The notes beneath the pieces were generated by a model, which was given only the letters and a program-made list of their open reading frames with translations, did no database searches and was not told the origin of the DNA. This document shows positions 20,831-31,796 of a DNA stretch of 64,000 nucleotides, one piece after another (within the stretch, counting starts at the first letter, position 1; each line of letters starts with the position of its first letter). The position numbers and the translations under genes were made by a program. Source of the stretch: Diabrotica undecimpunctata (lineage: Eukaryota > Arthropoda > Insecta > Coleoptera > Chrysomelidae); contig NC_092807.1 in NCBI RefSeq assembly GCF_040954645.1, positions 25,691,809 to 25,755,808 of the forward strand. The letters are read 5' to 3'.

Positions 20831-20927
20831 AAATCCAGGGATTTACAATTACTCTTACTCATTCACAATCTTTTTCTTGTTTGTCTTGTGAGTTTTAAAT
20901 ATAAGCTGCTCCATTTTTGTCTAAACA

Positions 20928-21128
20928 ATGGACACCCTCCAATTCAAGAGACGGTCTGCAAAGAATGCAATTATTCGTCACTGTAATTGGATTGCAGAAA
21001 ATGTTTCATTGGTCAATATTGATTATCTTTTGAAAGTTCGAAAACACTGTTACTTTTTAATACACTGTGTGAACATGCATTGCCGGTGTAAGTATTTTTG
21101 CACAGAAACTGTTTTCTTTCCTTTGTAA
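20928..21128 (+). pseudogene. Gag-like N-terminus of the hairpin-leader LTR element
   Basis: The ATG at 20928 follows the leader and opens MDTLQFKRRSAKNAIIRHCN, which resembles the basic N-termini of BEL/Pao Gag proteins (L-K-x-R-R-x-x-x-K-x2-I-x-R pattern). Only about 45 residues look genuine. The frame then runs into unrelated sequence and stops at 21126, where a minus-strand transposase-like gene has replaced the rest. The BEL/Pao assignment is tentative. Confidence 0.4.
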
Positions 21129-21149
21129 TAAGTAAAGATTCGTTGCTCA

Positions 21150-22334
21150 GTTAACTTAAACGCAAACTTTTTTTTTAACATTTTGCAGGCCAAAGCTTTG
21201 TAGTCTTTAATAACCCATTGTTGACCATTTTGCAGCACTTTGCAATTTTTATTAAAAATATTGTAATAACCTTGAGGACTCGAAATTTGTTCTTGTTTCC
21301 TTTATGGCCTCTTATTAGAAATATGTGCCCAATTTCCTTAAATATGCTATTTTGTACATAACATAATAGCGTAAATATAACTGCAAAATATTTATTTTGA
21401 CCAGGACAAGAATCAGAATATAGTTTTAAGATTTGAGGTCTTTCATCTGGGTTTAAAGAAAGGTACTTTGCTTCTAATGAATGAAGAAAATGCATTAGTG
21501 CGGAACTTACTTCATTTGACCCTTTACCACTTTCGTTTTCAGTCCAATTTTCCTTGTTCTGATTTGTTTCTACTATTACAAAAGTACGATTGTATAATCA
21601 CAACTGCCGCATATATTAAACATCAGAAATGCTTAGTTTTGGTAAAGGTTGGTTTTGTTGCATATCAAAACAACCTTTAACCACTTCGCTGGTCTCTTTT
21701 TTTTTTCTAGGAGTTGATAAAACTTTTTAGCTTGTAGCTTATGCAATTTCAGTCCGGTTGAGATTTTGTTACTAACATCAATGCTTGTCGCAGCTGTTAG
21801 TTCTATCTTTTTTAATTCACAAAAAGAACATACGTCTGTCCGTGGATGACCAAAACCCAAGTTAAATTTTTTGGTGAATATTTTATAATACTTGGAGTAC
21901 AAAGTTATTGGAGTTTTTGTTGTGCTTCTTATGCTACACCCCAAATTATATAACTTTTTCACTGACAATTCAGGTAGTAAGTAACCTTGAACACTTTCGT
22001 TTCGACCATAGTGACTACTTCTACATTTTAAACTTTTTATATGATCTATTATTGACAAAGTTGTTTCATTTTCTTTAAGTGTGATTCTAGAACCCCCTCT
22101 TCTTTCTGGTCTTGAAGAACCTGCACTGAAAAAATAAGCAGCAATGGATTTTATTCTGGAATGCGACATCTGAGTAACTGACTGAAAAGTAGTAACGCAT
22201 ACACGTAGGAGATTACCATCGATTTTTCGTATAAAATAATCATTGCGCTGTCGTCTCTTAGGATTATCTGTTCTAGGACGATGTCGTTGTGGAGTCTGTG
22301 GTTGTATAAATTTTGTAAGAAAGGTGTTTTGCAA
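21150..22334 (-). pseudogene. DDE transposase-like protein, possibly Sola group
   Basis: Two minus blocks, 22334-21633 and 21495-21175. The first reads FLTKFIQPQTPQRHRPRT, LRVCVTTFQSVTQMSHSRI, RPERRGGSR, KSLKCRSSHYGR, YKIFTKKFNLGFGHPRTDVC (CxxC follows), and LHKLQAKKFYQLL. The second reads LKLYSDSCPGQNKYFAVIF and HIFLIRGHKGN. A D-x-C-x-G-Q-N-K motif after an SDSC-type Asp is typical of a DDE family common in insect genomes, which I relate tentatively to Sola. The intervening 140 bases lack the expected middle. A homologous first exon lies at 56883-57107. Confidence 0.55.
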
Positions 22335-22339
22335 CGCAG

Positions 22340-22831
22340 TTTAGTTAAGTTCAGCGCCAGCCGCTGAACAGTACAGACGTGCGAGAAGCCGAGCGAAGAT
22401 ACCGCCTAGGAGCTGCAGCGACCGAGTCGAAGCCAGACTTATCAGTCTGACCGTGATAGTAAGCACGGTAAAGCGGAGACACTACGTTTGCGGTGGCCAA
22501 GGCCAGATAAGAGGCAAAAGCCTACGCTACAACTAGGTTAGCCGGGGAGATTTGTTTTTTAAATCAAATTTTCACGGAGGCCAAAATTGAAGCGTAGGCA
22601 AGTGAAGAAGCATACGGGCTATTAGCCCGTCGGGATACTCCCTGTGCCACCGTTTGGGATGACACTGTGGGATATAGTTTTTTAGAAATCTATATCTGGC
22701 AGACACGGCCCCAAGGTCAGGGAGGTGAGAAACTCAAGAGGATACCGCTCTAGTTCTGTCTAGAGCGTGAATAACCATGTAAGAGGTCACTGGGTGGCAC
22801 CCAGAAACCGTGCTGGCAACGAGCCAGACGG
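22340..22831 (+). mobile_element. LINE 5' untranslated region
   Basis: A markedly GC-richer stretch in AT-rich surroundings, beginning near TTCAGCGCCAGCCGCTGAA (a hairpin at 22351-22369) and running into the ORF1 start. It contains several short palindromes (GGGCTATTAGCCC at 22617-22629, CTCTAGTTCTGTCTAGAG at 22749-22766). Its location just before ORF1 identifies it as the 5' UTR of a Jockey-like LINE, implying a full-length 5' end. Confidence 0.6.
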
Positions 22832-23272
22832 ATGACAAAAAAGCCTTCTTTCAAATTACGATATCCGTCCCCCAAAATGGATCGCTCTCGATCTCCGCCT
22901 GACAGAAAGGCAGCCCCCAGTCCCACCCCATATGGTTACAGTGTGAGGAAACTCCACTGTAACATCTACGATGTACTACCCCCAATGGATGATGACAGCG
23001 CAAACTACGAAGTCTTCAAGGATTTACCGATAGATGAGGAAAAACTAGAAAACAACGAAGGGGAATTTAAACGCCCCAAGAACAAGAAGAAGAGGACAAA
23101 AGACAGAGCGGAGGGAAACCGCGAAGTAGAACTGATAACCACAGATGAAGACATCCCAAAAAGACAAACCCAAAAAAGGACCAGACAAAGGAGTAGCGAG
23201 GACGAAAAGTCCGAGCTATTAACACTAAGGATGTTCTTAAAAGAAAAAGATGCTGAAATAGCATCATTAAGA
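22832..23272 (+). pseudogene. LINE ORF1 (gag-like), 5' part, interrupted
   Basis: The frame begins MTKKPSFKLRYPSPKMDRSR, followed by basic and acidic stretches (KRPKNKKKRTKDR, KRQTQKRTRQRSS) and a coiled-coil-like FLKEKDAEIASLR. It is cut at 23272 by the 5' LTR of the inserted element and resumes after 29808 with KKIEELQDTM. It lacks recognisable zinc knuckles in this part. ORF1 proteins of Jockey-like LINEs bind RNA. The start was chosen as the first ATG after the GC-rich leader. Confidence 0.65.
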
Positions 23273-24387
23273 TGTAACACTGCCGTATTACAATAATATT
23301 ACAAGGCCAGAATCGCTCGTTGTCGAAGAGAATTAGGGCGGGGTTATAGAAACTATATCGTATTTTAAATTCAAGCACAATTAGATAATATGAAATTATA
23401 ATTTATTATTGGACGCCACCCCTGGTTTATCCTCAAAGGGGAAGAGCAAAAAAAAATTAAGATTTATTGAAAGTGTACAAGAAAACTATTCTTTATTATT
23501 TCTTAGCAATGAACAAAAAGAAAACATTAAAAGTTACGTCATCCCAAAGGGATTCCAAAATATTATTTTATGTTAACATTATCATAAACAAAAAATCTTT
23601 GTATCGTATTAAATTAAGAATTGGTTATAAAGAAAATGAATGTATATATATATTAACCCCAAATTTCGAAATTTGTTTACATTGAAAATAATATAGTTAT
23701 TTATCAACTAGGGACAATGAAGAAAATAAACCTTTAAATTAAATTAGAACACTTCACTATATTTTCATTTTTTTTGAGTTCATAATCATTTCTGTTGTCT
23801 TGAAAGTAGGTATAATAAAAATTGGTACAACCTTAATCTGCTCTGTTTCTCTTCTTATTTAATGTCACCAAATAAACCATTGATTCAGCTACGTACTATA
23901 TCAAATCACCACCATCCTAGATAAGAGGGGTTAGGGATTCCAAAAAAAGATACTGCTACTGGGCCATGATCTGGAATAACTCCATAGCAATACTATCTTG
24001 CGACGAGTATTAGAAATATAATATCAGCATTATAGCCTCTCCAATGAGGGTCTAAAAAAATAAATATCTATCTGAAATATGGACAAGAAAAGGATTTATT
24101 TGCTCACCTCTGAATTGAGACCCACTTTATAAAACACGTCTTAACGGTTGGACGGTCTTAACAGAAAAGAGCGAAGCGCTGTCATGGCGCCTGAATCTGG
24201 AAATTGGGCGTGAGTGACAAGTTGAAAAATATGCTCATCTACCGGATATATTTGGGAATTACAGAAGAATCCTTGAGTCGGCTACAGGTAGGTACTTGAC
24301 AGATAGATGGGGCTATTAGTTTTATTAAAAAAAAAATATAATCGAAATATATAATGAGTTTCTTTTAAATCTTTTGAAACGGTTACA
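23273..24387 (+). repeat. 5' LTR (1115 bp)
   Basis: TGTAAC...GTTACA ends. Holds a TATA-like TTTATAAAA at about 24125-24133 that could start transcription, with TGTCACCAAATAAA upstream at 23862. By eye it differs from the 3' LTR only at a few bases near the left tip (ACACTGCC versus ACGCTTCC) and in homopolymer lengths near 23770 and 24330. The 72-residue open frame inside is identical in both LTRs and is not thought to be a gene. Confidence 0.9.
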
Positions 24388-27300
24388 CAGCCCTCCCCAC
24401 GATTTCAACTGGGTACCAGCGTGGAATCGGACTAGGCATGGTGGCACACCATACTAACCTTTTCAAAAGTGGGAATAGATATACGGAGAGGTAAGACAAA
24501 CAGAATGGACAAATATAGCTACAATCTGGACTCACAGAATCCTTCTTTCACAACTCACGTGGGAACAACTCAAAGATTTCAGAACAAAGCGAAACAGAAC
24601 GCATAGAAATGACTCAACTATAAAAATGTAAACAAAAAAAAATTGCATTCTCACTCTCAAAATGCATAGGGTATTTCACCTATAACCAATATCATGAACA
24701 AAGCGGAATAAAACAAAACATATCTACAAATCATTATTTGAGACCAAATGCTCGCATTCAATCGAAACAATATAATTAAGATATGATTATTTGAAATTTC
24801 ATAAGTAATATAAAGCAAAACATACTAGTGTTGTCACCAAGATACAAAACAGATAATTTACTGCGTAGTCGTTATGAGACCTAACACAATAAAACACAAA
24901 AAAAATAATGTTATCGTTTGTTCGGAAGCGTAGAGTCTTTCATCTATGACTTAATCCACGAATAACATAAGAATAATAATACAATCGTATCATTAACGCC
25001 ATAAGATACAAAATACAAATGTGTCATCGTTTGTTCGGAAGCATAGAGTCTTTCATCTATGACTTAATCCACGAATAACATAAGGTAATAACGCAGCGCG
25101 TCATTATAGACACATTTAGAAATACGCAAAGAAAAGGAAAGAGTTACTAATAGTTCAAAATTTGGTACATTAAAGTTCTACAAAGACAAGCCTTAATAAG
25201 TTTACTGGGAAAGGTAGACATCAGAATTTCTGTAAGACACATCTATATTTAGAAACAAAAAAAGCTGATGTTTAGTTATTAGTATGACAACTAGAATTTG
25301 TGATAACTAACGTGTATCATCCGCCTATAATAGGGACAACATTGGTAGGTCAACTTCGGGTAGGGTCAACTTCGGGTAGGGTCAAAATAATTCTAGATTA
25401 CATAACTAAACAGGTATTGGAGAACTAAAAAAAGTTTCCTGACGCGGGAGGCTGTTATTCTAGATTTATTACTGAAATACAATTATGAATGGCTTATCAT
25501 TCCGACGAGTCAACTAGCGGGAATCCGCTTACTTCATCCCTAGCCTTCCTCAGTGTCTGGCCATTCAGAATATAGGATGTTAGACAGCAATAATCTTTTC
25601 AAACATTATTTTGGGGGGTTTCGGATAGAGAGTCGAAATTCGAAGGTCTTCACACTAAGAGTAAAACTTAGGCAAAATGAACAGATACTATAATGAACTA
25701 TCATTGGTAACTAGACAGAGGAATCTTGATATCTTTGGTATAGATACCAAAAAAATTACTTGGATTTATAAGTCCGTAAAATAAGATAAACTGAATTTTG
25801 TATCCACTTGAAGACAACTAAAGGTATGTACAATTCATTGTAATATAAACTAACATAAGCATAAAAATATCACATTCTACCAAGGCATTCTAAAAATAAA
25901 ATGAGATTAAATTTTGCAAACACCCTTAAAATCAATATAGGTTCTTGGTCGGGGTAGCACAAACTCAAGATCTCGATCAATACAAACTAGAGAGAAAATA
26001 ATACCGAAGTAGAATAAGATAAGATAAAAATAAAATTTATGTCGAAAAGAAATACGACATATATACATATATATAGACATATTGAACACAATAAATGATC
26101 AATATTATAATAATAAAAAGTAAAACAGTTCAACGAACTGGGGTGCGAGCCAAACTGAGTTGCTCTGGAGATCGACGTGCGGAGTCTCCTACACTACTTC
26201 CAGAGGCTCGTCTCTTTGCGACAACATCTGAGATACACAAAATTATTAATTGGAATAGGGATAAGTCCACTAATCCACTTGACTATAGCAGGATGCTCCC
26301 TGGCTAATAGTCAACACCACCGACATAAAACAAGGGTTGTCGAGACAGCTCAAAAAAAAATTGAAACGTGTCAACTTCCTGAAGGGAAAGAAGCACTAAG
26401 GGACAGATTTGCCGAAGCAAAGTGGTATTCAATGTACTAAGTACTAGGGTATCAGTGCTGTACTGACCCCACGCCAAAAAAATTTGGAAAGGAAACGAAT
26501 CCTCTCCAGGATAAAGTTCGCGTTAGCGCAACTCTTCCTGTACACGGGCCACGGAGGGGTTGAATAGTCGCTGGAGAAGGTAGCAAAGATTAAGTACGCA
26601 AAGGCGTAAAGGGAATCAACTAAAAAATTAAAAATTAAGAATGGACTGAACATTTTAGAAGAAAGGCAGGATGGCCAATAGTTCCATAAGAATATCCTCT
26701 GGGATTGATCACAGTGGAAAATTTCCAAGCAAGAAGACTGGCAAAAGGACAAAAGAAGAAAATAAATCCAAACCGTTAATACACAATCTTGGAGAAGAAG
26801 AAAGAAAATGGGTTTATGGCATACAAACCATAATCGATACACAAACAGTTTAGTCTAAAACTGTTGTTTCCAAAAGAAACAAAAAAAAATCGTAAGAGTC
26901 TTCCACGAAACAAAAACTTACGATAAGAAATAGAAAAATATTACAGTCCATCGTCAATAATAAAAAATCGTGATGTTGGATGTAACACACCGCAACAATA
27001 AAAAAAAGTTGAACAGTAAAACATTTTTGACACCTAATTGAATCCAATATGGTCGTCATACAAATCACAAAGAAATGTTTACCATTCTTTAGCAGAACTC
27101 TAACAGAGTCAAAATAATATAAACTTTTAATTCTCAGTGGGTCATTTAACGGTAGTACCAGAACTATCTCAATTGTTAAACAAACGTGGTCTTAACGTCG
27201 ACATAAAAATAAAAGATAAATTCACAATAGGCGGCAGCGGGTTGTTTCACCTCTGTATATACAAAGAGTCACAATAGACAACAGCAAACTACTTCAACTT

Positions 27301-28692
27301 CACTTGTACCATATCGTGAACACAAGATAATAAATGAAAGCTTTTGAGCCTTAGCCAAAAGTCTCAAAGCAAAAGATATATGTGGTCTAATAAACTATTA
27401 GAAGACCGCAAAAATGTCAACGACAAAAAAAAAGAAAGCTGCTGCGTATACAACAGTCTGACATCACACAAATAACTCAAGATACAATAATACAGGTCAC
27501 GTGCCTGTACGTCCTACAGGACATCTCGAGAAAAAAAAGGTAAAACCACAAATAACAATAAATTCCAGTACCAAAAACATACTTCTACTACATCTGACCA
27601 CACAAAGACATAAAATTAACATAACAGAAGGATAATAACAATATTTCCGCTCTATATTCTCAACAAAGACGCCTTAGGCAGAGAGAAACGAAGTCATATC
27701 ATTACTTCCTTATACATTCAAAACAAAAGAACAATGGACTGCAAAATATAGAAAGCATTTTCCTTTTCAGGAAATAAAATTTTCTTTTCAAAGTACGAAA
27801 AAGTTAAACTATGAAAAAATAAATTTTTAAAATAAACGAAAGACAAATTAAAAAGAAAATTTAACAGATGACAGACTAAACATATTAAAAACATCCAAGA
27901 TCAAAGAACTCAACTTGAAAAAAGAATATTTCGCGTAAGTATTCTACACGAATCCAGATAACATATTTTAAAATTAGGTAGGTCGGGACAGCCTGTATAT
28001 AGGTATAATTCCCATATGTTTGCTGCGAATAAAAACCATGAATCAAGATCAAGAAATAAAATTCACTTAATTGATTTTTCAAATAACGAACGCTAATAGC
28101 CATTTCGTTCATTTAAAATAAACACATTGAGGAATATAATTATTATGGTTCTATCAACAAATAAGACTGAACTGCAAAGAAAGCCATCGTTTAGATACGA
28201 ATTAATTTATGGACATAAACAAAATTTCTCTAACATGGAATGTTTATTATAGACGAGTCTGTAAATACACAAATTAATATCGTTCGCATTAAGAATACCG
28301 ACAAAAAGAAATTAAGCAGTGAATGTTTACATCACATCATTCCAAATACGTTTTATTTTGATCTCAGAAAGTAGACGGAAATATTTCTACGTAATTTTAC
28401 GAAGACTAAAAACGAATACATATAAATACCTTGCAAAAAAATTCTAAAATAGTAGCAGTGTTGATTTAATGAAAAATTGGATAAAACAAATACACAATTT
28501 AACCAAAAAAATGGTTCAAAACATACAGACTTAATTAACCACATATACAGGGGGGTACAAAACAACTAATAATATTGAAAAAAAACTGAAGATACAGGAA
28601 TATTCAAAAGCCCCACACGCTGGGCGACATTTTGTAACGAAGGTACAAATGGAGCAAATCTAATACATGCCCCACGTTGGGGGGCGCCATTT
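24388..28692 (+). other. LARD interior, apparently non-coding
   Basis: No retroviral motif was found in any frame. Internal repeats include a 60-bp direct repeat (24912-24971 and 25025-25084, one or two changes), a 17-bp tandem repeat CAACTTCGGGTAGGGT at 25347-25383, and a duplicated LTR tip before the 3' LTR (CATTTTGTAACG at 28627-28638 and 28689-28700). The sequence right after the 5' LTR (CAGCCCTCCCC) may contain a primer site, and the GGGGGGCGCC at 28680-28688 may be the polypurine tract. Confidence 0.55.
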
Positions 28693-29807
28693 TGTAACGC
28701 TTCCGTATTACAATAATATTACAAGGCCAGAATCGCTCGTTGTCGAAGAGAATTAGGGCGGGGTTATAGAAACTATATCGTATTTTAAATTCAAGCACAA
28801 TTAGATAATATGAAATTATAATTTATTATTGGACGCCACCCCTGGTTTATCCTCAAAGGGGAAGAGCAAAAAAAAATTAAGATTTATTGAAAGTGTACAA
28901 GAAAACTATTCTTTATTATTTCTTAGCAATGAACAAAAAGAAAACATTAAAAGTTACGTCATCCCAAAGGGATTCCAAAATATTATTTTATGTTAACATT
29001 ATCATAAACAAAAAATCTTTGTATCGTATTAAATTAAGAATTGGTTATAAAGAAAATGAATGTATATATATATTAACCCCAAATTTCGAAATTTGTTTAC
29101 ATTGAAAATAATATAGTTATTTATCAACTAGGGACAATGAAGAAAATAAACCTTTAAATTAAATTAGAACACTTCACTATATTTTCATTTTTTTTTGAGT
29201 TCATAATCATTTCTGTTGTCTTGAAAGTAGGTATAATAAAAATTGGTACAACCTTAATCTGCTCTGTTTCTCTTCTTATTTAATGTCACCAAATAAACCA
29301 TTGATTCAGCTACGTACTATATCAAATCACCACCATCCTAGATAAGAGGGGTTAGGGATTCCAAAAAAAGATACTGCTACTGGGCCATGATCTGGAATAA
29401 CTCCATAGCAATACTATCTTGCGACGAGTATTAGAAATATAATATCAGCATTATAGCCTCTCCAATGAGGGTCTAAAAAAATAAATATCTATCTGAAATA
29501 TGGACAAGAAAAGGATTTATTTGCTCACCTCTGAATTGAGACCCACTTTATAAAACACGTCTTAACGGTTGGACGGTCTTAACAGAAAAGAGCGAAGCGC
29601 TGTCATGGCGCCTGAATCTGGAAATTGGGCGTGAGTGACAAGTTGAAAAATATGCTCATCTACCGGATATATTTGGGAATTACAGAAGAATCCTTGAGTC
29701 GGCTACAGGTAGGTACTTGACAGATAGATGGGGCTATTAGTTTTATTAAAAAAAAATATAATCGAAATATATAATGAGTTTCTTTTAAATCTTTTGAAAC
29801 GGTTACA
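28693..29807 (+). repeat. 3' LTR (1115 bp)
   Basis: Near-identical to the 5' LTR with the same TGTAAC...GTTACA tips, followed by target duplication AAGA (29808-29811). The LINE ORF1 reading frame resumes directly after it. Confidence 0.9.
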
Positions 29808-30570
29808 AAGAAAGAAGATAGAAGAGCTCCAAGACACAATGATAGCCTCTCAGAAGTCCATTATCGAACATATGGATAAAAAGTTCAATCAACTGAACCC
29901 AACAAAACCCGAAGATAACCTGGAAAACCAGACACAGACAAAGAAAAAAGAAGAAAACCTAAAAAAACAGGCAAACCAGAGGATAACCTGAAAACTCAGG
30001 GAAACAAAAAGTCAAAAACCACGAGTGCCATCCCGAAAAAACCACAAACAGAAGCTACGGGAACAATCCCTAAAAAACCAACAAAAGGAAGAAAAGAATA
30101 TTTCCCACCACTCACCCTTCCTAAACAACATCAGGAAGGTGAAGCAAAGGCCGATCGACGCCCTCCGTCTCCATCGCAGATGGACATAGAAGAAGCACCC
30201 AAGAAAACTTAAGTGAAACCACCTGTAATAAAATTACAGAGTGTAAGATACACAGGTGCAATATTAAGTATTGCACAGAAGCAACAGATAATCACAGCTA
30301 ATAAGCTATCGAGAAGCGGCAGGGAAACTCTCATCCAAGCCAAAAGCCCTGAGGATTACCGGAAAATGGTAAAAATCATTGAAAAATTCAATGAAGAAAA
30401 TCCAATACAATGGATTGCATTCCCTTTGGAAAAAGATATCAAACCAAGGATGGTTTTGAGAGGGTTACCTCCAACAACGAACAACAACGAACACGACTGA
30501 GATGTTCGAAGCAATCAGGGAAGAATATAACATAGAAGTCGTGTCTATAAAAAACATGACGTGTATATAA
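29808..30570 (+). pseudogene. LINE ORF1, 3' part
   Basis: Continues the coiled-coil (KKIEELQDTMIASQKSIIEH), then a Lys/Gln/Pro-rich linker with shifts, then a frame at 30213-30500 with KPPVIKLQSVRYTGAILSIA and EKDIKPRMVLRGLPPTT. The PRMVLRGLPPTT block corresponds to the V-I-R-G-L-P motif before the Cys-rich region of Jockey-like ORF1 proteins. Similarity fades at about 30570. ORF2 is absent, so this copy is truncated at its 3' side, unusual for LINEs and more likely a later deletion. Confidence 0.65.
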
Positions 30571-31386
30571 AACTATATTTTAGAGTACTAAAACTGGCAT
30601 AAACTATCATAGTATGGCATAAAACAATGTCTAAAATATAGCGTACCGAATAAAAACCAGCTTTGTTTAAAGGCCCAGGGGAAAAAACCAGCGATGTCAT
30701 GTAAACAAACCGGCTGATGCAATATTCATTTTTAAGAAACGTGCCAGTATTATTGTAACCGCAAAAATGTAAGTTCTTGTTTGTTGTTTGTTTGTGTGAT
30801 TATAAAACGATTATGACTAATAGTGATTCGGAGGGGTCCGTTAAAAACAAAATTATGCCTTAAAAAAGGAAGTTCACCGGCTAGATGTCAGAGGTCTCTA
30901 AATTGTTGAAGTTATCGACTCATGAAGCTGAACAGCCTTGTAACTGCTAAGGTTGAAGTGCTTTGTGGTAATTATTGACTAACTACTGGTAACTAAATGA
31001 ACGACAAAAGAAAAAAGGTCTTTTCAAATAAACTTTTTTCTCACAGAAGCCCATTTAGTAATAATTTGATATTAAGTAAACATTATCTTTTTACCTGAAT
31101 AAAATTCCAGGAAATTTTCTAATCTCATAAACACTGGCTTTACGTACCTAGAAATTTGTAATTCTTACTTCCAAGTACAAATGCAATTAACTGATTAAAT
31201 TTAAGTAGGTACACAAAATTATGCTTAAAATTTTATTTACCAATCGTTAACAATTTAAAATTGAAATATGTACCTGGCTACACCTACTTTGTATCATTTA
31301 GTAAAGTACCTTTAAACTTTGGATACAATTTAAAATTGATCCTAATGTAACGAAAGACTAAGGGTGACTATTCGTTACAGCATTAA
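30571..31386. other. No gene recognised
   Basis: AT-rich. A short inverted pair TATATTTTAGA / TCTAAAATATA (about 30572-30582 and 30631-30641) may outline a tiny foldback element. TTAA at 31383-31386 is the target site of the next piggyBac. Confidence 0.4.
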
Positions 31387-31539
31387 CAGGTTGACTGCCA
31401 AGCTGAAAATTCTAATTTTTCCTGTTGCGCCAAAGTAATTTATACTAGAAAGGTGTATTAAAAAACAGTTCGGCACAAACTAAATTTTGTTATAAATTAA
31501 AAGAAAAAAATTACGGCCAAAATTTAAAATCGGCTAAAA

Positions 31540-31591
31540 TGACCGCTCTGGCGTAGGCGGACAAAATAACCTGTCTACGCCAGAGCGGTCA
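31540..31591. repeat. 17-bp perfect subterminal hairpin of piggyBac 2
   Basis: TGACCGCTCTGGCGTAG and its exact complement flank an 18-base spacer. The same GACCGC core recurs at the right end, so it is probably a transposase-binding repeat. Confidence 0.8.
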
Positions 31592-31796
31592 GCTGTAGCG
31601 GCCACCTCTATCCTTATGCTAAGGTAATAGCACCGAGTAATAGTTCGCGCGTTTTAGCTAGTTAGTAGTTAGTTAGTGTAGACTATTATTGTAAGGGTGT
31701 GGCTCGTTGTTTTTTATTGTGTGTTTACTTGTATTGCAAAACTACATTAGGTTTACAAATCGGCGTACTTTACGTCTATTGAAATTAGCTGGAGAA

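Larger units (their letters stand above)
23273..29807 (+). mobile_element. Non-autonomous (LARD-like) LTR retrotransposon inserted in LINE ORF1
   Basis: Two 1115-bp direct repeats (23273-24387, 28693-29807) start TGTAAC and end GTTACA and enclose 4.3 kb. AAGA flanks both sides (23269-23272, 29808-29811), a 4-bp target duplication. The interior is A-rich on the plus strand, full of stops in all frames, and has no Gag, protease, RT or integrase motif. Such large LTR elements without coding capacity are called LARDs and depend on enzymes from a partner element. The near-identical LTRs indicate a recent insertion. Orientation is assumed from the A-rich strand and TATA position. Confidence 0.9.

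Noticed and set aside
23467..23685. 72-codon open frame repeated at 28887-29105
   Set aside because: Identical only because both lie in the near-identical LTRs; no recognisable domain.
26444..26842. 132-codon minus frame in the LARD interior
   Set aside because: Runs antisense to A-rich DNA, which favours chance frames; no retroviral or other motif.
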